DNA of 8,061 bases from Anaerobacillus sp. (GTDB lineage: Bacteria > Bacillota > Bacilli > Bacillales > Anaerobacillaceae), in the NCBI GenBank assembly GCA_007118195.1, contig SKSA01000389.1:1-8061 (forward strand), given 5' to 3'. Positions 1-5,025 of this stretch are shown one piece after another. Made by a program: the position numbers and the translations under genes. The stretch's first letter is position 1, and each line of letters starts with the position of its first letter. The notes beneath the pieces are model-generated. The model was not told the origin of the DNA, searched no databases, and worked only from the letters and a program-made list of their open reading frames with translations.

Positions 1-74
1 AAGTGTTGCTCACCTCAAATTAGAAGTGTAAGTTGTACACTATCTACATTTAGTGCCTGAGGTGACTGACACTT
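1..74. repeat. Large imperfect inverted repeat at left edge
   Basis: Bases 1-17 and 58-74 are inverted repeats matching at 14 of 17 positions, with CACCTCA (11-17) pairing perfectly with TGAGGTG (58-64). The 40-base interior holds a smaller hairpin, AGTGTA (25-30) with TACACT (36-41). No T-run follows on either strand, so this is not a typical intrinsic terminator. It lies just past the stop codon of the minus-strand lipoprotein gene, where importer permease genes often follow, so it could be an mRNA-stabilising or processing structure between receptor and permease. It could also be the end of a small mobile repeat cut by the window edge. The pairing is seen directly; the role is unknown. Confidence 0.5.
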
Positions 75-107
75 ACTATTAGGACAGCCTCATTTTATTA
101 TGTTCGA

Positions 108-995
108 TTATTTACCATCTAATCCTACAACTTCAGATTTATCGACTGGCTGAGATACGTCCTCACCAAGAAATTCTTCAGATAATCTTGCAACTGTTCC
201 ATCATCAATTAATTCCTGCATTACTTCATCTAAGCGTTCTTTTAATGCAGTGTTTCCTTTTAACATAATAATTGCACTTTCAGTAGCGTGATACTTCACA
301 TTTTCAGCAACTGCAAGTCGATCATCACCAAAACCTTCTAATGTGCGATGTAATACAAGACGATCATTTAAATAAGCGTCTCTATTTCCATTTATAACAT
401 CACGTAAAATTGCTTCTACCCCACCATCATAGGCTACACCGTCTGCACCAATGTTATCGGCAAACATTGCGTAATTACTCGTTAAAGAGCCTAATGCTAC
501 TTTCACACCTTCTAGATCATAGGCAGATTCATATTTATCAACATCTTCTGCACGAACAATGATCGAACCGTATGAATATTTGTGTGGAATAACAAAGTCA
601 AATGTTTCTAAGCGGCCTTCCGTAATTGCAAAGTCATTTGCTGCAATGTCGATCTGCCCGTTACGCAGTGCAGGTAAAATCCCATCAAAGTCCATTCTAC
701 TAAATTCAACTTCTACGCCAAGGCGGTCTGCTACTTCGCGAACAAGCTCAACATCAAAACCAGTAAGATTATTATTTTCGTCTACAAATGTAATTGGCGA
801 ATATGTCCCTGATGTTCCAACAACAAGCGTCCCTGCCGCTTCAACATCTGCCCATGATGTATCCTCGCTTCCCGTATCTTCCGTACTACCTTGTGCATTA
901 TCTGTCTCTTCTTCCGGCACATCTTCTGTCGTACCACACGCTGCTAATGCAATCGTTAAAACTAGTACTAATAGTAATGACCATAATTTTTTCAT
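108..995 (-). CDS. Amino acid ABC importer substrate-binding lipoprotein, TcyA-like
   Basis: This is a 295-residue extracellular receptor of the SBP_bac_3 family, which captures a polar amino acid for an ABC importer. Residues 1-20 are a lipoprotein signal (positive MKK, hydrophobic core, lipobox LAAC with lipidated Cys20). An acidic linker of low complexity runs to about residue 50, then the two-lobed binding domain begins at TLVVGTSGTYSPITF. Family motifs are visible: the GFDVELVREVADRLG helix, FDGILPALRNGQIDIAAND, ITEGR with the arginine (128) expected to hold the substrate carboxylate, and YSYGSIIV at the hinge. These stretches resemble Bacillus TcyA from memory, so L-cystine is the leading substrate guess; glutamate or another polar amino acid is possible. 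The ATG at 995 is preceded by GGAG at 5-base spacing. Permease and ATPase genes are expected beyond the left edge. It is divergent from the kinase gene. Confidence 0.93.
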   Translation of the reverse strand: MKKLWSLLLVLVLTIALAACGTTEDVPEEETDNAQGSTEDTGSEDTSWADVEAAGTLVVGTSGTYSPITFVDENNNLTGFDVELVREVADRLGVEVEFSRMDFDGILPALRNGQIDIAANDFAITEGRLETFDFVIPHKYSYGSIIVRAEDVDKYESAYDLEGVKVALGSLTSNYAMFADNIGADGVAYDGGVEAILRDVINGNRDAYLNDRLVLHRTLEGFGDDRLAVAENVKYHATESAIIMLKGNTALKERLDEVMQELIDDGTVARLSEEFLGEDVSQPVDKSEVVGLDGK

Positions 996-1020
996 TTCAT
1001 CTCCACGCCCTTTTCATATA

Positions 1021-1044
1021 TTTCTTAGCTGTTTTATCGGAATT
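1021..1044. promoter_or_regulatory. Candidate CymR-type operator (one strong half)
   Basis: On the plus strand, ATCGGAATT at 1036-1044 fits exactly the conserved ATNGGAATT half of the Bacillus CymR (cysteine metabolism repressor) consensus as I remember it. The other half (1021-1035) fits poorly, at only about two of its seven fixed positions. The site falls at and just downstream of the predicted transcription start (about 1046) of the minus-strand lipoprotein gene, which is a sensible place for a repressor. It would agree with a cystine receptor, but a nine-base chance match cannot be excluded. Confidence 0.3.
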
Positions 1045-1052
1045 ATGTAAAT

Positions 1053-1081
1053 AAGATACCACCATAAATAACTAGTGTCAA
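1053..1081 (-). promoter_or_regulatory. Sigma-A promoter for the ABC lipoprotein gene
   Basis: Read on the minus strand, a perfect -35 TTGACA occupies 1081-1076. It is followed after exactly 17 bases by TATCTT at 1058-1053, which matches 4 of 6 positions of the -10 consensus. Transcription would start near 1046, giving a leader of about 50 bases before the ATG at 995. Confidence 0.65.
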
Positions 1082-1219
1082 TAGTTTTATTGATGAGATT
1101 TCGCCAATTTTACCCAAATTACTATTAAACAGTTTCATTACATCAAGTAACATTATTTTATAATAAAAGCATACATCAGTAAACAAAACTATTTACCTTA
1201 CAAATCTACGATTCATACA

Positions 1220-1228
1220 TGATATAAT
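1220..1228 (+). promoter_or_regulatory. Extended -10 promoter element for the two-component operon
   Basis: TGATATAAT is a perfect TATAAT preceded by the TGn extension, an arrangement that works with a weak -35 in Bacillus. No good -35 is found 16-18 bases upstream; the nearest candidates have only 3-4 matches at 19-20 base spacing. Transcription would start near 1235, about 70 bases before the kinase GTG. A short hairpin, TCTAA (1274-1278) with TTAGA (1287-1291), lies directly before the ribosome site. Confidence 0.55.
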
Positions 1229-1304
1229 AGTAGATAAGTGACCAAAAAAATTATAGTTTTTCTACAGGTATTATCTAATCCAAAAGTTAGAAAGGGCGTC
1301 AACT

Positions 1305-2579
1305 GTGAACAAAAGTACCCTTACGAAAATTTTAGTCATTGTCGTCGTTACTGCGATTTTAGGAGAATTTAAAATCAATCCGTTTGATAGTCCTTTTCGT
1401 TTCGGGCTAGGTAGTGCTGGTTTCTTCTTTTTATTGCTTTTTTATAAAGAAGTTCCTTATCGGATTACAGGACTTGTCACTGGAATTTTTACGACATTTT
1501 TCCGTGTCGGCCTTGATTATGTCGCGCTCGACACCTTTTCCTTTTTCGACTCCTTACACACACATAGTCCGATCATCGGCTATTATTTTACATTTGCGCT
1601 TCTGCTCGGTTGGATGAAGGAAAAGAAGTTGTACGAAAATCCGTTAATACTCGGTCTTTTCGGGGCATTTTGTGATGCCTTTTCGAATTTTATAGAAATT
1701 GCCATTATTTTTTCTTTTTCACCAGATTATGTTTCTAGCTCTATCGAAAAAATATTATTCGTTATAATTATCGCTTTCGTTAGAAGTTTCTTTGTTGTTG
1801 GATTATTTACGATCTTTCAAGCGAGTAAGTTAAATGCCGTATATCAAGAGCAACGTACTCGTTTCGAACAAATTCAAAAAATCTTATCAGAACTATATAT
1901 TGAAGGCTTTTACTTACGAAAAACCCTTAATGATATAGAAAACGTTACAGCCAAAGGGCATACATTGTACAGAAAGTTAAAAGCGTCAGAATTACCGAAA
2001 GAGTTTTCCACCTATGCGTTAACAGTCGCTCAGGAATTACACGAAGTCAAAAAAGATAACCAGCGGATTTTAGCTGGGCTTGAGAAAGTCATCCGACATG
2101 AAAATAGTAAAAAAACGATTAGTTTATCAGAAATCATCGATTTAAGCATCAAATCGAATGAGAAATACGGAATTTTTTTACAAAAAGAACTTCATTTCTC
2201 AACCAATCAGCGGATCGATTTTAACGTTGAAACAGTTTATCCACTTTTAGTCATTATTAATAATCTCGTCGCAAATGCGATCGAAGCAATTTCAACTGAA
2301 GGACATATTACAATTAAAACTCGTAAAGCAGAAGATCATCTTATAATTGAGGTGATCGATAACGGAGTTGGAATTAACGAAGATGAAAGAAAAGTGATTT
2401 TTGAACCAGGATATACGACGAAGTTTGATGAAAATGGACAAGCTTCTACGGGAATTGGTCTATCACACGTAAAATCTATGGTTCAAGAATTAGGTGGAAC
2501 GATTGAAGTATTGTCCGACAATCAAGGCACAGCTTTTACAATACAACTCCCAATATCCGGGATTGGAACAAAGGGGTGA
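1305..2579 (+). CDS. glnK: Membrane sensor histidine kinase, GlnK (YcbA)-like
   Basis: This 424-residue kinase autophosphorylates on histidine and passes phosphate to the regulator encoded just downstream. The N-terminal part has about six hydrophobic segments (roughly residues 6-22, 33-47, 52-70, 89-104, 113-137 and 148-171) and no sizeable extracellular loop domain. Sensing therefore probably occurs within the membrane or through a partner. A helical linker (about 173-245) leads to the likely phosphoacceptor His246 in ELHEVKKDNQR. The ATPase domain shows the N box around Asn320-Asn324 (NNLVANAIEAI), the G1 box DNGVGI (352-357), the F box FEPGYTTK and the G2 box GIGLSHVK (383-390). Start is GTG at 1305, with AAAGGG 8 bases upstream. 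The call as GlnK relies on the topology, the H-box type and the YcbB-domain partner. In B. subtilis GlnK-GlnL responds to glutamine; the signal here could be glutamine, glutamate or a related compound. Confidence 0.88.
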   Translation: MNKSTLTKILVIVVVTAILGEFKINPFDSPFRFGLGSAGFFFLLLFYKEVPYRITGLVTGIFTTFFRVGLDYVALDTFSFFDSLHTHSPIIGYYFTFALLLGWMKEKKLYENPLILGLFGAFCDAFSNFIEIAIIFSFSPDYVSSSIEKILFVIIIAFVRSFFVVGLFTIFQASKLNAVYQEQRTRFEQIQKILSELYIEGFYLRKTLNDIENVTAKGHTLYRKLKASELPKEFSTYALTVAQELHEVKKDNQRILAGLEKVIRHENSKKTISLSEIIDLSIKSNEKYGIFLQKELHFSTNQRIDFNVETVYPLLVIINNLVANAIEAISTEGHITIKTRKAEDHLIIEVIDNGVGINEDERKVIFEPGYTTKFDENGQASTGIGLSHVKSMVQELGGTIEVLSDNQGTAFTIQLPISGIGTKG

Positions 2580-2585
2580 AGTTTA

Positions 2586-3467
2586 ATGTTGAACTACTAT
2601 ATATTAGATGATGATATTTCAACACGAAAAATATTAGCACGTATCATCAACGATCAATTATTAGGTGAGGTAATCGGTGAGAATGACCAGCCTCATAAAG
2701 CAGTCAAAGAAATTGTAAATCTTCAACCATCTATCGTACTCATAGATCTCCTTATGCCGTTTCAAGACGGGATTGAAACGGTACAACAATTAAAAGAAAT
2801 GAATTTCTCTGGAAAATTCATTATGATTTCGCAAATTGAAAATAAAGATATGGTCGGAAAAGCGTATGAAGTTGGTGTAGAATACTTTATTCATAAACCT
2901 ATTAATAAAATCGAAGTCACATCCGTCATTAATAAAGTAATAGAACAAATAAAAATGGAAAAATCGTTACGCACCATTCAAGAAAGTTTATCACTATTTC
3001 CTTTTCACGAAAAGCAACCGGTAGATTCAAAGCCAAATTTAGAAACCGTCATGCGCGAAATTTTAACTGATTTAGGCATTTTAGGGGAAAATGGTTGCTT
3101 AGACGTAATGGAATTAATGAAGCACCTGAAAAATAGTGAGGAAGACTTTGAAAATATTCCATTAAAAACTTTATATATCGAAGTACTACAAAGCAAAAAC
3201 CAAGATACGAGTGAAAAAGCAGTTAAAGCCTTTGAACAGCGTCTCCGGCGCGCGATCAATCAGGCATTAACAAACCTTGCATCTTTAGGGTTAACTGATT
3301 ATATGAACCCTAAATTTGAACTGTACTCATCCAAGTTCTTCGATTTTACTGAAGTACGTTTGAAAATGAACGAATTAGATGAAAAAAATCAGTCTCGCAA
3401 CCCACGCATTAACATTCGCAAATTTTTATATGCTTTTTACGTAGAAATTCAAGGTCGGATGAAGTAA
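2586..3467 (+). CDS. glnL: Response regulator with YcbB output domain, GlnL-like
   Basis: This is a 293-residue cytoplasmic DNA-binding regulator. Residues 1-120 form a receiver domain: acidic pocket Asp8-Asp9, phosphoacceptor Asp54 in VLIDLLMP, Ser82 as the switch hydroxyl and Lys104 in the HKPI motif. A linker follows, then a helical C-terminal region (about 150-290) that looks like the YcbB output domain of B. subtilis GlnL rather than the common OmpR, NarL or LytTR types. B. subtilis GlnL is about 314 residues, so the length fits. The ATG lies 6 bases after the kinase stop, and its ribosome site AAGGGG sits inside the last kinase codons, so translation is probably coupled. The best target candidate is the transporter promoter downstream (repeats at 3745-3770). 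The regulated genes are inferred, not shown. Confidence 0.9.
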   Translation: MLNYYILDDDISTRKILARIINDQLLGEVIGENDQPHKAVKEIVNLQPSIVLIDLLMPFQDGIETVQQLKEMNFSGKFIMISQIENKDMVGKAYEVGVEYFIHKPINKIEVTSVINKVIEQIKMEKSLRTIQESLSLFPFHEKQPVDSKPNLETVMREILTDLGILGENGCLDVMELMKHLKNSEEDFENIPLKTLYIEVLQSKNQDTSEKAVKAFEQRLRRAINQALTNLASLGLTDYMNPKFELYSSKFFDFTEVRLKMNELDEKNQSRNPRINIRKFLYAFYVEIQGRMK

Positions 3468-3620
3468 ATCCTTCGTAGAGGAATCATTCTGGCATTTCGA
3501 TTCCTCTTCTCCCTCTATATTTTTAGATGAGTAATCATTCAGCCATTTTGATTTCTCTCCTCGCTCCCAATCCTCCGTAGAGAAATCATTCCTCAATTCC
3601 CTTTCCAAACTTCCAACTTT
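3468..3620. repeat. Three tandem 51-bp intergenic repeat units
   Basis: Units at 3468-3518, 3519-3569 and 3570-3620 each carry AATCATTC at the same offset (anchors at 3482, 3533 and 3584), so the period is exactly 51. Units 1 and 2 are similar along their whole length. Units 1 and 3 agree at 20 of the first 22 bases, and then unit 3 diverges. Unit 1 forms a 9-bp perfect hairpin (3477-3485 with 3499-3507). Unit 2 keeps the same hairpin with one mismatch, and unit 3 has lost it. The array begins at the regulator's stop codon. A period divisible by three leaves a minus-strand frame open, which I regard as non-coding. Similar short repeats occur between genes in alkaliphilic bacilli, as far as I recall. 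Confidence 0.8.
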
Positions 3621-3690
3621 CCAACTTTCGGCTTACCAACAAGCCAACTAACCCCTGTCCAACTAACCAACTTTTACATCAAATCAACTC
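3583..3690 (+). other. C-rich, G-poor CCAAC array, possible Rho-utilisation region
   Basis: This strand has about 39 C against 4 G in 108 bases. CCAAC recurs at 3613, 3621, 3636, 3644, 3659 and 3667, with a variant CCAAAC at 3605. Spacings are 8, 8, 15, 8, 15 and 8, which suggests a decayed 7-8 base tandem array. Strong C over G excess in untranslated RNA is the hallmark of Rho loading sites. The stretch follows the response regulator gene, where no intrinsic terminator with a T-run is seen. It may therefore separate the two-component transcript from the transporter operon. The composition is observed; the Rho role is inferred. Confidence 0.4.
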
Positions 3691-3744
3691 GAAACATTGT
3701 CAAAACGGTTAATTTTAGAGTAATGTAACAATATTGTAAAAAAG

Positions 3745-3770
3745 TATTGTTTTTTTCTGTAGGTTTCTGT
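3745..3770 (+). promoter_or_regulatory. Three hexamers at 10-bp spacing, candidate GlnL operator
   Basis: TATTGT (3745-3750), TTCTGT (3755-3760) and TTCTGT (3765-3770) follow each other at exactly one helical turn, each five of six to TTTTGT. As I recall, B. subtilis GlnL binds a TTTTGT-N4-TTTTGT direct repeat, which has the same geometry. The last hexamer overlaps the position of the weak -35 of the transporter promoter, a usual place for an activator that contacts RNA polymerase. A fourth TATTGT lies at 3732-3737 within the perfect palindrome ACAATATTGT (3728-3737). Confidence 0.5.
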
Positions 3771-3797
3771 AACTTCTTATTACCCTATATTTATAAT
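3769..3797 (+). promoter_or_regulatory. Promoter of the TAXI-TRAP receptor gene with weak -35
   Basis: A perfect -10 TATAAT lies at 3792-3797. The base-optimal -35 position, 17 bases upstream (3769-3774, GTAACT), matches only 3 of 6, so the promoter should depend on an activator. Transcription would begin near 3804. The receptor ATG at 3848 has a strong ribosome site AAGGGGGA at 3833-3840. Confidence 0.55.
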
Positions 3798-3847
3798 CGT
3801 TTAAGAAGTTTGAACTTTCAAACGAAAAAAATAAGGGGGATTTTTAA

Positions 3848-4825
3848 ATGAAGAAGTTATTATTTTCAATCCTAGCTGTCGTACTTGTCATTGGTTTAGC
3901 GGCTTGTGGCAGTAGTGAAAGTGGCGGAGATGCACAAGGGGAGTCATCTTTACCTAGTCAATTAATTATTGCAACTGGAGGTACATCAGGAGTTTACTAT
4001 CCACTTGGTGGAGGAATTGCTCAAATTATTACGAACAATACAAATGTAAGCGCTACCGCACAGACAACAGGAGGATCTGTTGAGAACATGCGCCTATTAG
4101 GTTCAAAAGAAGTAGAGTTAGCGTTTGTACAAAATGATATCGCTTATTATGCTGCCAACGATCAGTTAATGTTTGAAGGAACTGCCGTTACAAACTTACA
4201 AGGAATGGCAACTTTATACAACGAAACAGTGCAAATCGTATTACCTGAAAATAGCGACATTACAAGTGTTGCAGATTTAGAAGGAAGAAGAGTTTCTGTA
4301 GGAGCTCCTGGAAGTGGCGTTGAAGCTAACGCTCGCCAAGTATTAGAAGTTTTCGGTTTAACTTTTGACGATTTAAATTCTCAACATTTAGCTTTCGGTG
4401 ACTCAGTTTCTAGTATTCAAGACGGTGCATTAGATGCTGCATTCGTAACAGCAGGTGCTCCAACTGCTGCTGTAACTGAACTTTCTGCAACAAGAGGTGT
4501 TAAACTTCTAAGTCTTGAAGCTGACAAAATTGCTGAGTTAATTGAAAAATATCCTTTCTATGTTGAAGATACAATCCCTGCGGACACATATCCAGGTGTA
4601 GCAGAAACAACTACAGTAGCTGTAAAAGCAATGTTAGCTGTTTCAAGTGACTTACCAGAAGATTTCGTATACGAAGCTACAAAAGCATTATTTGATAATA
4701 AGGATCAATTAGTTGCTATTAACCAACGTGCAGCAAGCATTGCTCCGGAAAATGCACTTGAAGGTTTAAGCATTGATTTACACCCTGGCGCATTAAAATT
4801 TTTCCAAGAAGAAGGTTTGAAATAA
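3848..4825 (+). CDS. TAXI-family TRAP transporter solute-binding lipoprotein
   Basis: This 325-residue extracellular receptor delivers substrate to a TRAP permease, a secondary importer normally driven by the sodium gradient. Residues 1-20 are a lipoprotein signal ending in the lipobox LAAC, with lipidated Cys20; a short Gly/Ser linker follows. TAXI hallmarks are clear: IATGGTSGVYYPLGGGIAQI (about 40-60), the TTGGSVENMRLL segment, AFVQNDIAYYA, VSVGAPGSGVEANARQVLE (about 149-167), QDGALDAAFVTAGAPTAAV and a C-terminal LHPGALKFF. The length is usual for the family. TAXI receptors with known ligands include glutamate/glutamine binders such as the Thermus thermophilus homologue, and the downstream glutamate dehydrogenase points the same way. 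Other dicarboxylates such as 2-oxoglutarate are possible. It is the first gene of the presumed transport operon and is followed by strong hairpins before the permease gene. Confidence 0.95.
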   Translation: MKKLLFSILAVVLVIGLAACGSSESGGDAQGESSLPSQLIIATGGTSGVYYPLGGGIAQIITNNTNVSATAQTTGGSVENMRLLGSKEVELAFVQNDIAYYAANDQLMFEGTAVTNLQGMATLYNETVQIVLPENSDITSVADLEGRRVSVGAPGSGVEANARQVLEVFGLTFDDLNSQHLAFGDSVSSIQDGALDAAFVTAGAPTAAVTELSATRGVKLLSLEADKIAELIEKYPFYVEDTIPADTYPGVAETTTVAVKAMLAVSSDLPEDFVYEATKALFDNKDQLVAINQRAASIAPENALEGLSIDLHPGALKFFQEEGLK

Positions 4826-4889
4826 TTTAGCTTTGTTCACAAGGCTTGCCTTTCGTTCAATAGTATAAGCAACATCTTGTTTTTTTAAG

Positions 4890-4930
4890 ATAGCCCGATG
4901 GTGGAGTAGTTATTAACCTCGGGCTATTTT
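4890..4930 (+). terminator. First hairpin after the receptor gene, weak terminator or attenuator
   Basis: ATAGCCCGA (4890-4898) pairs perfectly with TCGGGCTAT (4919-4927), a 9-bp GC-containing stem with a 20-base loop. GGT (4900-4902) and ACC (4916-4918) can extend it inward. Only four T at 4927-4930 follow, so termination is likely partial. It may also protect the 3' end of the receptor mRNA. A small AT-rich hairpin, ATCTT (4874-4878) with AAGAT (4887-4891), overlaps its base. Confidence 0.55.
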
Positions 4931-4941
4931 AATAAACTAAC

Positions 4942-4999
4942 CACCAGTTTCTGTCTACTAACTGATGGTTAGTGGATAGAAACTGGTGATTATTTTTTT
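4942..4999 (+). terminator. Strong intrinsic terminator between receptor and permease
   Basis: Bases 4942-4962 pair with 4968-4988 over 21 consecutive positions, with only two G-U wobbles (4953/4977 and 4956/4974). The loop is five bases, TGATG. Four bases later comes a run of seven T (4993-4999). Such a long stem with a T-run should stop most transcripts. It ends only 13 bases before the permease ribosome site, so permease and dehydrogenase expression would depend on read-through or on an unseen promoter. This matches the usual need for more receptor than permease. Confidence 0.85.
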
Positions 5000-5007
5000 G
5001 TAATCAC
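4986..5007 (+). other. Small hairpin overlapping the terminator T-run
   Basis: GTGATTA (4986-4992) is a perfect inverted repeat of TAATCAC (5001-5007), and the loop (4993-5000) contains the T-run of the preceding terminator. It shares three bases with that terminator's 3' arm, so the two could compete slightly. It also lies immediately before the permease ribosome site (5013-5018). It may be an attenuation or translation-control element, or it may be chance in AT-rich DNA. Confidence 0.35.
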
Positions 5008-5025
5008 AAGTTGGGAGGGCTTCAC

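Larger units (their letters stand above)
996..1304. other. Divergent intergenic region with promoters on both strands
   Basis: These 309 AT-rich bases separate the minus-strand lipoprotein gene from the plus-strand kinase gene. I see a minus-strand sigma-A promoter at 1053-1081, a possible CymR half-site at 1036-1044, and a plus-strand extended -10 at 1220-1228. There are also two loose 10-bp-spaced direct repeats at 1140-1155 and 1173-1188. I see no convincing small gene, RNA gene or intrinsic terminator in it. Confidence 0.7.

Noticed and set aside
58..96. Plus-strand stem TGAGG/CCTCA followed by TTTT
   Set aside because: The stem is five pairs with a long loop and a bulge, the T-run is short, and no plus-strand gene is seen upstream within the window.
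559..1050. Plus-strand frames opposite the ABC lipoprotein gene
   Set aside because: They are serine-rich or hydrophobic antisense readings of a clear family member on the minus strand, without family motifs.
1159..1164. A second TATAAT in the divergent region
   Set aside because: It has no recognisable -35 at 16-18 bases and no TG extension, unlike TGATATAAT at 1220-1228. AT-rich DNA produces such hexamers by chance.
3426..3608. Minus-strand frame of 60 codons with a repeating NDxS...SKW pattern
   Set aside because: It is made by the 51-bp tandem repeat, whose period is divisible by three, and it overlaps the end of the response regulator gene. I see no convincing ribosome site or protein family.
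3700..3713. Possible CcpA cre site before the TAXI receptor promoter
   Set aside because: The left half around AAAACG resembles a cre, but the second conserved base is C rather than G and the right half lacks the CA end. The match is too poor to call.
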